Under the pieces are notes generated by a model. It did no database searches. It was not told where the DNA came from and was given only the letters and a program-made list of their open reading frames with translations. DNA of 64,000 nucleotides, from NCBI GenBank assembly GCA_008921705.1, contig VFFE01007637.1, forward strand, positions 231,671 through 295,670, in the 5' to 3' direction. Source of the stretch: Burhinus oedicnemus. Taxonomy: Eukaryota > Chordata > Aves > Charadriiformes > Burhinidae. The position numbers were made by a program, and so were the translations under genes. Shown piece after piece: positions 25,201 to 52,900 of this stretch (positions are counted from its first letter, which is position 1; every line of letters begins with the position of its first letter).

Positions 25201-28200
25201 GGTAACTGTCCTAACGGCTTCCTGCACTCTCTTCCATGATACTGTCCTAATCAAACTAAGAGGTACGAGACACTATCATAATCCTGTGGTACAAGAAATC
25301 AAGAGAATGCTTCCTGGGTTCCTGATTGTTTAATTCTCAGGTTTTTCAGAGGTCTCCCTTGTCAGTTTACACCTTGTAGCACTGGAGCAACCCATGCTCC
25401 TTTTAGCTTTTATTGCTAAATATGTTTCCAGTGACAGGACCAAAAACCCCACAGCTGCAGCTGGAACTAACAGCTTTTCCCAACGCTCACAGGGATGATT
25501 CTCACCCTGTGTATACGGCTTTGCCGTATCTCCAGCTGCTACCACACATCCAAGCAAGTCAGATCCACAGCAGCCCTTCCCTTATGTTTCTCAGCAATAG
25601 CTGTAATTGCCACTCCGATCTTGTTCCAGCAAGAGCAGGTAGCCCGTGCAGTTAGAAAGAAGAGAAAGAGCTGCAAAACTCTTGCTCCCACTTCAAGAGG
25701 TCTTAGGCCCCTCTGCCAAAGTGAGAATTAAACCAATTAACCATGCAGTACCACACTTATAGCTACAGATTCCTGCGAGGCTAAGAGGGAAGCAAGAGAA
25801 TGCTCCCTGGTTTCTTCTAGTCATTCCTTAGCTTCTTCTAGTCATTCCCTGGCACATCCAGTTGAAGGAAAGAAAACTGCTGGTATTCTTTTCACTTCTC
25901 ACAAAGGAATTTGCCAAATTTGCCAGGGCTACAAGTTGATTTAATCTAGAAACTTTTCCAAGGGAGCTGGTAAACTGAGGAAGGCAACAATTTCAGGTAG
26001 TGACCATCACCGCAATACTTCCCTCCATGGGAAGGTTCCGTCATTCCCTGCTACGTGAAGTTATTTTTACATTTCCATTACACACATAGGGGAAGATGTA
26101 CGAGGACATTCTTTATTCAGAATAAAACTTGCAGCTGCCTCACTAATATTTTCTCAAAACGTATTTCTCCTCTCCGTTGCATGCAGGAACAGGATGGAGC
26201 AGCATCTTCTTCTCCCTTGTTACTACAAGTTAACTGAACCCCGTGAGGGTTTGGCTCATCGAGGACAACAAACGGTGCCTGGCAGCTCAGTAGTTAATAC
26301 GTTAGAGCAAGTAATAATAGAGTGGCTCAGGCTCCTGAGAAGGAGGAGGCATAACTGGGCTTAAGAGGGGGCCCAGTGCACCTTAAACATAATGAAAAAT
26401 GGCTTTTCTGCTGACAGGCTGACATTTCAATACAATGTCAACAACATGTAAAGCACCTTCGCTCCTGTATAACGGCATCCTTAATAAAGCTATTCACACC
26501 ACAGACATTTATGACTAATGGGGTGCTGCCCGGTATAAATAAAACTCAAAAGACTCACTAAAAATAGATTTCTCCTCCTTTTCTGGTAGCACTTGCCTCC
26601 TCTTTACATTCATTTTGAAGCAAAGCTACCACCACCTTTTTCTCCCAACTTTTCTGCCAGACCATACGAACAGCTCTTACGTTTTAAATGCACGGCATCT
26701 GATAAAAGGAAACACAGTTTTCTGCAAGCATGCGTATGTTTTTAGACACAACTTCAGCATCTTCAGATGTTCTCATCATTGCTGAAATGCAGCCACCTCT
26801 GCGAGAGAGACAACAGCAACACTGACAGCCTGCTTTGTGATTCAGGCTCTGCTAGAAGCTGGAACAGATCAAGTGAAATCTGCTGTCCCTCTCCCCAAAG
26901 GAGTTAAATTCTGCCCAACTGGAAAATGCCAAGCGACATTTGCCAACCACCACAGGCTCAAAGGCGAGCGCTTGGACTTACGCCTGGCTGAAACACGGAT
27001 AAGGATTAATGTGTCCCAGGAAGGGGCTATGAACCCCTGGGAAACAGGTCAAAGCCAAGTTTCCCGGTCCATGCCTCACCCTCTCTTAGAGGTACAAAAA
27101 AACCTCACAAACACAGCAAAGCTGTGCCGTACTTCCAGAGAAAGACTCTGCTGGCGCTGCATGCAGGAGTTTCTGCGTGTCATCTGCTCCTTGCACACTT
27201 CTGGAAAATTTTGGTTTATGGTTCCCTGTAACTCTTCTGGAAGACCAAACTCCTACACTGGACAGCAGCAAAGCTGTTCCTCTGAAGCAGCATTTGTACA
27301 ACTAGGTTGTTAAAGCTCATTTCTCCTTCCTCAAACCTGGTCTTGAGTAACCCAAAGGACTTTCCAAGGTTTAAACTTCTGCTGGGAGAGATTCTCGGTC
27401 CCACTTAGCACATTAAACAGACCTACAGGGATTTTCTGACACAGCACACTGGAGCAGACCCAGCTCGCCGTGCCCCAAAGCTCTCCCTCCACAGAAGTGC
27501 TCACAGATTTCATGAGCCCTGGGTCTTAATCTCACTCCTCGTTAGACCATCTACTGTTTCTTGTATTGTTTTAATTTTATTTTTTTTTTCCACTAGTTAC
27601 AGCCCAGCAACAACCTCTCCTTAGAGCTGGGCTCTTTGTTCCCCCCGTGTAAGAACAACAGAGGTGCCCCGCACACCCCTGCACTGGAAGATCTCTGTTG
27701 TGTTGTCGATGGAGCAGCCAGTGCTCTGAAGTCCGCAGTTTTTCTCCCATCTCTACCGGCGGGAAGACTCCCTCTGCTGTTCTAAACCAGCAGAAGGCCC
27801 GAGGCTACAACCCCTCACGGCACCCCCAAAATTGGGAGCCGCACAGGATGTTTTCAAGTGGGTCGAGCTGGGACATTTACAGTCAAAGAGATGTCCCTGT
27901 AGTCGGTCCAGCTCAGAGAGCAGCTTCCATCATCAGTGGGAAAAGCCAGAACTGGCTTTGGATCTTGAAAAGTGGTTTCTTTATTGGGACGAAGGAAAGT
28001 ATTGTGCTTAATTATCAAAGGAACTGTCGAAGAATACAGACCGCAGAAAAAGAGGCAAGGGCTGATTTTAGGTTTCAGTTCTTATTCAAGCACATCTGGA
28101 GGTTGCTGGTGATCCTTTGGTGTCACTTCACCACAGTTCTGTAATTTATTTACTTATAAAGTTTTTAGAAGCAACTCAGCAGACAAAACCCAGCGTTATG

Positions 28201-29009
28201 AGCACGCAAGTGCCGATGGATCAGGAATACTCTGACATCCTGGTCAGAGTCCCGCTGTCTGCTGAAGACAAGCATAGTGTGACCAGAACCAAAAAAAAAA
28301 CACATCACAGGGCTGCGCTTCGTTTTTCAGAGGGGAAAAACCAACCCGACCAAGCATTGGAACGATACTCCAGAGTACAGAATGACTTTTCATTCACTCC
28401 TGAAGATGAACTTTAATTCCAAGGCTCCCCTATGAAAAAAAAATAGCACAAATACAAGCATCAGGTAGGCTCCGTGTGTATGCAGCACCCTGGTTACAAG
28501 GTACAGTCAATTACCAGGTCAGGCAACCCGAGTGCATCACATTCAGGTGATTTCTATACGCTTAGTAAAATGTTATTTACTTCAGCGTTGCTCCGTAGAT
28601 GTTTACAAGATCTTTAGCAGAGCACTGCAAGCTGACCTACCCCAGCAAAACTTTCTGTGTAATTACCGTACAAAACTGATGACCAGGCTGATTAATAGAC
28701 TGACAAAAATCATGACTTTACCTCAACAAGGCCTCTTTCACCCCAGAGCTTTTTGCCACAAGTTATCGGCTTAGCCCAATACTGAGAAGGAGCAACGCAT
28801 TTGGAGAAACAGGCTGTTACGTTCACGTCCATAATGACAACACACACACCACATACAGGCCCTGACAATCCACACCAATCAATTACCACACTTTTAGCCT
28901 AGAAAAACTTCCTCGCTGTACTCTCATGTTTTTCTGAGACAGGAATGGAAGGTGGGTGGGAGAAAAATACAGGCCCGTGTGTATTATGGGCTGCACTATA
29001 CCACTCCAG
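22276..29009. other. Intergenic stretch, no gene recognised
   Basis: Open frames here are short, lack plausible splice context and match no family I recognise. No CR1 element, tRNA or rRNA was seen. A small duplicated motif (TTCTTCTAGTCATTCC) lies near 25812-25848. The 3' UTR of CHCHD5, whose stop is at 29803 on the minus strand, could extend into the right end. Confidence 0.5.
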
Positions 29010-29694
29010 CTGTTCACCCTGAGGAGAGGGACTTGGGGTGTTGGTGGGGGAGAAGCCGGCCAGGAGCCAGGCAACATGCACCGGCAGCCCAGAAAGCCAC
29101 CAGCATCCCAGGCTGCATCCCCAGCAGCGTGGGCAGCAGGGCGAGGGAGGGGATTCTGCCCCTCTGCTCCGCTGGGGTGAGACCCCCCTGCAGTGCTGCC
29201 TCCAGCCCTGGGGACACCAACAGCAGAAGGACACGGAGCTGGTGGAGCGGGGCCAGAGGAGGCCCCAGAGATGCTGGGAGGGCTGGAGCCCCTCTGCTGG
29301 GAGGCCAGGCTGGGAGAGTTGGGGGTGTTCAGCCTGGAGAAGAGAAGGCTCCGGGGAGACCTTCGAGCCCCTTCCAGTCCCTCCAGGGGCTCCAGGAAAG
29401 CCGGGCAGGGACTCTGCATCAGGGAGTGGAGCCAGAGGACGAGGGGCAACGGTTTGACCCCGAAAGAGGGTAGATTTCAATGAGATGTCGGGAAGAAATT
29501 CTGGCCTGGGAGGCTGGGGAGACTCTGGCCCAGGTTGCCCAGAGAAGCTGTGGCTGCCCCAGCCCTGGAGGTGTTGAAGGCCAGGTTGGACGGGGCTTGG
29601 AGTGATCTGGTCTGGTGGGAGGTGTCCCTGCCCAGGGCAGGGGGTGGCACTGGAGGGTCTCTGGGATCCCTTCCCACCCAAACCATTCTATGGT
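29010..29694 (+). mobile_element. CR1 retrotransposon, 5'-truncated
   Basis: About 0.7 kb of CR1 3' sequence: the AGGCTGGGAGAGTTGGGGGT block, the ACACTGGCCCAGGTTGCCC-type region and a terminal ATTCTATGGTTCTA. It lies about 110 bp downstream of the CHCHD5 stop and is antisense to that gene. Long minus-strand open frames through it are accidental antisense frames. Confidence 0.93.
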
Positions 29695-29802
29695 TCTAAA
29701 TGAGCAGCTCCCAGGCAGACACGGTGCGTGGAGAGCAGCTATCAGGCTCTGGACTGCAGGGCTAGAGGGAACGCAACCCCGCTCTGCATACTGACACTCA
29801 CC

Positions 29803-30288
29803 TCACGTGGAGAGCTTCACCTGGTCAGCGCAAAGCAGGAAGGCATTGACGTGATCGCTGCAGTTCATAACAGAGGCTTGGTTCTCCTTCAGGCACTGCT
29901 CGAAGGCAGCGAATGGCTCCGCACAGTCCTGGCGGATCTGCTGCACGATCGGGCTACGAGACAACACCGGGGTCCTCAGCTCCCAGGACCTGCACGGCCC
30001 AACCCTGACAACCCCAAGCCCGGCCCCGACCCCAGCCGCCCCTCCCGCACTCACTGGGCGGCGGCGCAGCGCGACATGTTGAGGCGGAGACGGTGACAGT
30101 CGCGTTGCCAGGAGGCCGGGCTGGCGGCCACGCACCGCCCGTACTGCTCCATCTCGTTACGGCAGTAGCGTGCCGTGATCTCTAGGGCCGCCTGCCTGCG
30201 GGGAGACGGTAAAGTTAACACGAGGAAGGCGGTGCGCCCTAGTGCGGCCTAGCCCGGCCCGGTCCCCCCGCCAACCCTCTACTCACAT
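29803..30288 (-). CDS. CHCHD5: CHCHD5, twin CX9C mitochondrial protein
   Basis: Three exons on the minus strand: 30287-30288, 30055-30195 and 29803-29953, giving 97 residues and a stop at 29803-29805. Four CX9C motifs are intact: CRNEMEQYGRC, CHRLRLNMSRC, CAEPFAAFEQC and CSDHVNAFLLC. They form two coiled-coil-helix-coiled-coil-helix hairpins, the fold imported into the mitochondrial intermembrane space by the MIA40 disulfide relay. Human CHCHD5 is slightly longer at the C-terminus. The start codon is split by intron 1: exon 1 supplies AT and exon 2 the G, followed by QAALEITARYC, which matches the family N-terminus. Splice sites are GT-AG. The 5' end faces ATP13A1 across a shared promoter. 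The molecular role of CHCHD5 is poorly defined. Confidence 0.96.
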
Positions 30289-30524
30289 GCCGCCGCCGAC
30301 GCTCAAACACCGGCCGCTACGGCCGCTCTGCGCATGCGCGGTCACAGCCAGAGCGTTATGCGCATGCACCGAGCAGTGGAGGCCGGAAGCTGCGCATGCG
30401 CAGTCGAGTTCCTCTCGGATCTGCGCATGCGCAATCGCAGTGAGGCCGCGCCCAAGCTGGTCACTGCGCAGGCGCTGGGAATCCTCACCGGAAGCGGAAG
30501 TGGGTCGTTGCGGTCTCTCGGAAG
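30289..30524. promoter_or_regulatory. Bidirectional CpG-island promoter of CHCHD5 and ATP13A1 with NRF1 and ETS sites
   Basis: The 236 bp between the two start codons hold four near-perfect NRF1 sites built on GCGCATGC: 30329-30340, 30359-30370, 30391-30402 and 30422-30433. A weaker one, TGCGCAGGCGCT, is at 30465-30476. A tandem ETS/GABP motif (ACCGGAAGCGGAAGTG) starts at 30487, and a further CCGGAAG lies near 30383. No TATA box is seen. NRF1 and GABP are the classic activators of nuclear genes for mitochondrial proteins, which fits CHCHD5; their use by ATP13A1 is inference from sharing. Confidence 0.85.
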
Positions 30525-47571
<17,047 letters not shown>

Positions 47572-48158
47572 AAGGGATTCCAAGGTCCTCGCCCCCAGCA
47601 GCGCTACGCAAAGGACAGCACCTAGGGCCTCGTTTCGCCATCACGAGAATCACCTTTAATTCTTTTGACAGTAACTCTGAGCCTGTTCAGAAGCAGGCAT
47701 GGGGAAGCTTTCTTCCAAATCATGTGGAAACCACCTCTGTGAAACAAGACCTGACTTTTTAATGTTTCCAGGACGTACTACCGTCGGGAGTTTTGTACTG
47801 CCCTAACGTTTAAGGAAACGTTTACAGAATTTGGTAAACTACTAAAATCAGAATGGCTGTATTTTGAAACATGTTTGGAACTTCCTTTGTGGGGTTGAAA
47901 GCTTTGTGATGTTTTTAGTAGGCGGTGAGGCCAAGTGCAGGAGTAAAACGGCACCAAACTGGCGGTGAGGCCGAGGGGTGGGAGTTCGTACAGGACAGAA
48001 AATGCTACAAACCAGGATAAAGAGTTGCAGCGGTGACAGTGCGTAGGAGAGCAACCACTGCCAAGAACTTCTATACGTTGTGCTGCTGTATGTGCCTGAA
48101 GCCTCCTGTTTCCAAATCATTACAAAAATATTTTTGGCAGGTTGAGAAGAGAAACACG

Positions 48159-48164
48159 TTTATT
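48159..48164 (-). terminator. MVB12A: Poly(A) signal of MVB12A
   Basis: AATAAA on the minus strand, about 140 bp past the MVB12A stop. ATP13A1 ends at 47571 on the other strand, so the two genes are tail to tail. No canonical AATAAA was seen for ATP13A1 before this point. Confidence 0.7.
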
Positions 48165-48300
48165 TTTCCTCTCTAAGCCATTCCTGTAATCAGGTACCAA
48201 TTGCGTTTCTTCAGGTCCCATGAAATTCCATCTGGGAGAGAGGAGCTCAGCCCAGCCAGGTGTTTGGCTGTGGTTTACGGCCTGGAGGTCGACTCCAGTG

Positions 48301-49817
48301 CTAACAAACGCTGGGCGGGAGCCTGGCAGCAGCCGTCCTTTCCACTACAAAAGCATAATTGTACTGAAAACGAAAAATGATCGGTCGGGACGAGACACTG
48401 GTAGTTGAGAAATCCAGAATATGACCCCAAAAGAGGGGCACGACCACAGCAGCCTGCTTACCTCCTTCTCGATGTCAGCAAGTGACTTCACATTCAGGTC
48501 TGCAAGGACAGCCTAAAAAAAAAAAAAAAAAAAAAAAAAAAAGATATAAACTGTTTCTAATTAAGACTAGTTAGGAGGTAGGACTGAGAACGGCAGCTTA
48601 AAGGAAGACTCACGTTGCTGCCGGAAGCGAGCTTGCTTTCGAACTTGGGGTGCAGTGTGAAAGGCACTCCATCCATCGCTGGGAAGGGAAGCGAGAGCTG
48701 CATTAGGAACGTCAAAGGAGCTGCTCTGAAAACACCCAATTAACTTAATTGCTGCCTAAAACAGATGAGGGGAAGGGGTCACCTTAGCACCCGGAGGAGA
48801 GTTTGAGCGAGAGGTCAGCGATGTCTTAATTCAAGCAAGGAACAACTTTCAGGAAGGGAGAAGTCTTTTTAAGAAAAAAAATATAGCTCAATTCCCGTCT
48901 TTAAAGGGAACGACTTTACGTGCAACCCAACTACGAGCCTGTGTTTTGATTTTAAAAGTACAGATACGCTTGCTTTATGCAAGCTTCCTCGTTTGATTCC
49001 TAATGAAGACAGGCAGTACCTGAGAGGCCATAGATGTTGGAGGTGTCATAAAGGGATTCGTGCTGAGAAGCGCGTTTGATGCTGCAGCGAGCGACAGGTG
49101 ACCTGTAATGGATCAGAATAATTAAGATCTGTGAGATGCAGCAAATAACGAGCCCCAGACCAGGGGAATGGAAACCACGAGGCGGCACCAGCAGGATTTA
49201 TTTCCCAGTCCCGGACTGGTTGGGGTAAGACTGGGAGGAAAAAAAAATAATTAGCAAAATTAGTGCTGACGTACTTCTGGTCCGAGTCTGGGGACTGGAG
49301 CGAGAGCTGCTTCAGGCCGGCGCTGATCGTCCGCGGCTTGGGGATGGGCTGGGGGCTGCGTTTCAAAATCGGCCCTTTTTTACACCAGATGGCAAAATTA
49401 CCCATTTCGCTAGGAAAAAGAAAAACAATGATGTTTTTGTGGTGAAGGGTGGGAGCGCGGGGGTGGTGGGCAGGGCCCCCCTACCCAATTTTCATGTAGT
49501 GCGGGAGGGCTTTGCTCTTGCCGCTCAGCTGGATGTCGAACACGGCCGTCTCGGCAGCGTCCACCGGCACCAGCTTCACGTACACCCGTTTTTTCCGGGA
49601 CATGCCGGTTCCTGCGGGGAAAAAGGAGCCGGAACAGGACCGGGGGGGTGGCTCTGCCACCACCCCCCGCCCCTTCCCGGGGTTGGTGTCCCGTCCTCCC
49701 GCCACCGGCGGGGCACTTACGAGGCTCCGGGAACTCGGGGGCGCGGGTGTAGCCGGCGGGCTGCGGGCTCCGGTCGCTCAGCACCTGCACATCGGTCACC
49801 ACCGGCCCGGCAGCCGC
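48301..49817 (-). CDS. MVB12A: MVB12A, ESCRT-I subunit (5' exon(s) lost in assembly gap)
   Basis: Seven exons on the minus strand, in order: 49721-49817, 49485-49611, 49275-49409, 49020-49102, 48614-48678, 48462-48512, 48301-48363 (stop TAG at 48301-48303). They encode 206 residues and keep phase. The first part is the rest of a MABP domain ([51 protein letters not shown]). A proline-rich linker follows, then the C-terminal UMA region ([40 protein letters not shown]). The UMA box anchors MVB12 in ESCRT-I, which sorts ubiquitinated cargo into multivesicular bodies; the MABP domain contacts membranes. Human MVB12A has 273 residues, so about 65 N-terminal residues are missing. The sequence above 49817 is intron running into the N gap. 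Confidence 0.95.
48515..48542. repeat. Poly(A)28 / poly(T)28 tract at an MVB12A acceptor
   Basis: Twenty-eight consecutive A on the plus strand. On the minus strand the T run is followed directly by AG and the 51-bp penultimate coding exon, so the homopolymer is the whole pyrimidine tract. Confidence 0.95.
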
Positions 49818-49891
49818 CTGGACGGGACGGGACCTCGGTACCGGACCGGGCACGGACCCCTCCCCGCCCCGGTGTCCCCTCCCCGGGGCTG

Positions 49892-49911
49892 NNNNNNNNN
49901 NNNNNNNNNNN
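49892..49911. other. Assembly gap (20 N)
   Basis: Twenty Ns, with GC-rich MVB12A sequence on the left and the DSN1 exon 9 donor intron on the right. The real missing sequence must hold the DSN1 terminal exon(s) and 3' UTR and the MVB12A promoter and first exon(s), so it is much longer than 20 bp. Confidence 0.98.
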
Positions 49912-49969
49912 GAAAAATCACTTAAATCCATACCGGGATGGAAAAATCTATTTCCTGAGCCCAGCTCAC

Positions 49970-52900
49970 CACCAGCTCCATGCAGCTCAACACCTCCCCC
50001 TGGTCATCCAGGATCTTCTGGTAGTTGGGTTTGCTGCAGAGGACCTCGGCCTGAGAGGTGTGGAGGTAACTGAGGGGCTCTGCCCATCCTCCGTCCCTCC
50101 TGCGTCCCTCCAGCTGCCTGCGGAACAGAACTCACAGAATGGCACAACGGTCGGAGATGGAGCTCATCTCATCCACCCCCTGCCAGAGCAGGGTCACCCA
50201 GAGCAGGTTGCACAGGATGGCATCCAGGCGGCTTTGGGATGGCTCCAGAGTTGGAGACTCCACCATCTCTCTGGGCAGCCTGTTCCAGTGCTCTGCCACC
50301 CTCGGACTAATGAAATTTTCCTTATTTCCCATGTTCCAGTTTGTGCCCACGACCCTGGACCTGGCGCTGGGCACCACTGAGAAGATCCCAGCCCCATTCT
50401 CTTGCCACCCACCCTTTTAGCTATTGCTAAGCATTGCTCATAGACTCACAGAATGGTTTTGGTTGGAAAAGACCTTTAAGATGTCCAAGTCCACCCATTA
50501 TCCCAGGACTGCCAAGTCCACCACTAAACCACGTCCCTCAGCACCACGTCTACGTGTCTTTTAAATCCCTCTAAGGATGGTGACTCCACCACTTCCCTGG
50601 GCAGCCTGTTCCAGTGCTTGACAACCCTTTGGGTGAAGAAATTTTTCCTAATATCCAAACAGAATCACAGAATCATCGTGGTTGGAAGAGACCTTAAAGA
50701 TCATCAAGTCCAACCATTAAATGGTTGAACGATGAGATCCCCTTTGTCTTCTCCAGGCTAAACAGCCCCAGGTCTCTCAGCCTTTCCTCATTAGAGAGGT
50801 GCTCCAGTCCCCTGATCATCTTTGTAGCCCTCCGCTGGACTCTCTCCAGTAGTTCTGTTTTTCCTGAACTGGGGAGCCCAGAACTGGACCCAGTGCTCCA
50901 GATGCGGCCTCACCAGGGCAGAGCAGAGGGGGAGGATGACCTCCCTCTACCTGTTGGCCACGCTCTTCATGATGCACCCCAGGATGCCATTGGCCTTCTC
51001 GGCCACAAGGGCACAGTGCTGGCTCATAGTCATCCTGTTGTCCACCAGGACTCCCAGGTCCCTCTCTGCAGAGCTGCTTTCCAGCAGGTCACCCCTCACC
51101 TGTACTGGTGCATGGGATTACTCCTCCCCAGGTGCAGGACCCTACACTTGCCTTTGTTGAACTTCATGAGGTTCCTCTCCGCCCAGCTCTCCAGCCTGTC
51201 AAGGTCTTGCTGAATGGCAACATGGCCTTCCGGTGTGTCAGCCACCCCTCCCAGCTTTGTGTCACCAGCAAACATGCTGTCCCCTCATCCAGGTCATTGA
51301 TGACTATGTTGAACAAGACTGGACCCAGCAGAGACCCCTGGGGACCACCACTAGCCTACAGGCCTCCAACTAGACCCTGCACTGCTGATCACAACCCTCT
51401 GCCATGGGGCCAGTTCTCCATCCACCTCACTGTCCTCATCTAACCCACCCTTCCCAAGTCACCAATTTTCTTTTCCAACGCCAAACGCAGCAGTGAGCTG
51501 GAGGTAATCCCCACCTGGACATTTCTTCAGCGCTCTCCTGGTAGCGCAGTAAGAGCTGATCCCAGGACTGACATTCGGCAGCGAACCTACAGAGTGAGAG
51601 GAGAGAGCAGGGCTGTACCCAGGTCTTCCCTCAGTAAAGCTCAACTGCAGCGCACACACGTAGGAAATACAGCTAAAGAATTAAATACACCCAAAATACC
51701 CTCTCTGAAGAGGCGTCCAAACCCATATTGGTGTTAAGAGTCGATCTCACCTGGTGATATACTCCTTAACTTGGGCCACTGACTCATCCAAAGCCGAGTC
51801 CAGTAAAATCCTAAAGCACAGAGATGACATCAGTGCAATACAGGGAGATCTATACGTTCCACAAGTGTATGGCAGAGAGCTCTGCTGCCTGTTCGGTGCT
51901 TATGCAGTGTAAATGCTTAGAATTGCAGAATACAAAAGAGTAACGTCTCCTCGATCTCCTCAATAAAGCTAACGCCCCTCTGAACATTCACTGTGCTGGT
52001 GGTCGAGTGACATCAGCCCCAAAAATCCTTGTAGCCACAGGCAACGGGGTTACTCTGCACATTCAGATGATTGGGCAGGCCGTAAAGCAAAACCAGAAAA
52101 ACAGAATCATGGAATGAGAGAATGGTTTGGGTGGGAAGGGACCCCAAAGACCCTCCAGTGCCACCCCCTGCCCTGGGCAGGGACACCTCCCACTAGACCA
52201 GCTCACTCCAAGCCCCGTCCAACCTGGCCTTCAACACCTCCAGGGCTGGGGCAGCCACAGCTTCTCTGGGCAACCTGGGCCAGTGTCTCCCCAGCCTCCC
52301 AGCCCAGAATTTCTTCCCGACATCTCATCCAAATCTGCCCTCTTTCTGGGTCAAAACGTTGCCCCTCGTCCTCTGGCCCCACTCCCTGATCCAGAGTCCC
52401 TGCCCAGCTTTCCTGGAGCCCCTGTAGGGACTGGAAGGGGCTCAAAGGTCTCCCCAGAGCCTTCTCTTCTCCAGGCTGAACAACCCCAACTATGTATGAT
52501 CCCCCTACTATATGATCCTTATTATCCATGTGCATATACCTGTGATTCTTATATATTTATTCATTTAATAGGCAAAATCTTATTTGGTTTGCCTTTGACC
52601 TATGGACTGCCACCATCTCCAGATCCTGTGTGTGTACCAAGGGATAATACAGTGGTTTCTTTCCCATTTAAAAGTTTCACCCCTCTAAAATCTGCTGGCA
52701 TAACTGCATGCCAGCCTTTCCTCACTGGTTCTGTTAGAGTTTCCCAGATGACAGAAGCCAGCTAATTAAAATGTTTAAATGAACTCAGAGCATTTCGACA
52801 CCACTGGGTTAGGAAGGTTTATGCTGGCAGGGTGAGGTGCTTGTAGGTGACAACAAGACGCATTTTGTGTTCAGGCTTCTCCCCCTTCTCCCCCAAAAGC

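Noticed and set aside
26837..27313. 158-codon plus-strand frame as a possible gene
   Set aside because: No recognisable domain, no CpG-island promoter, and no supporting splice or poly(A) context.
28899..29681. 260-codon minus-strand open frame
   Set aside because: It lies antisense within a CR1 copy. Frames with the same residues recur at 31185-31564, 34227-34556, 44887-45423, 46488-47330 and (plus strand) 52127-52765, always antisense to CR1. Lack of stops follows from shared GC-rich repeat sequence, not coding selection.
29803..30135. CHCHD5 as a single 110-codon ORF starting at EMEQ
   Set aside because: The middle of that frame reads through an intron. Splicing 30055 to 29953 restores the CX9C alignment AAAHPIVQQIRQDC.
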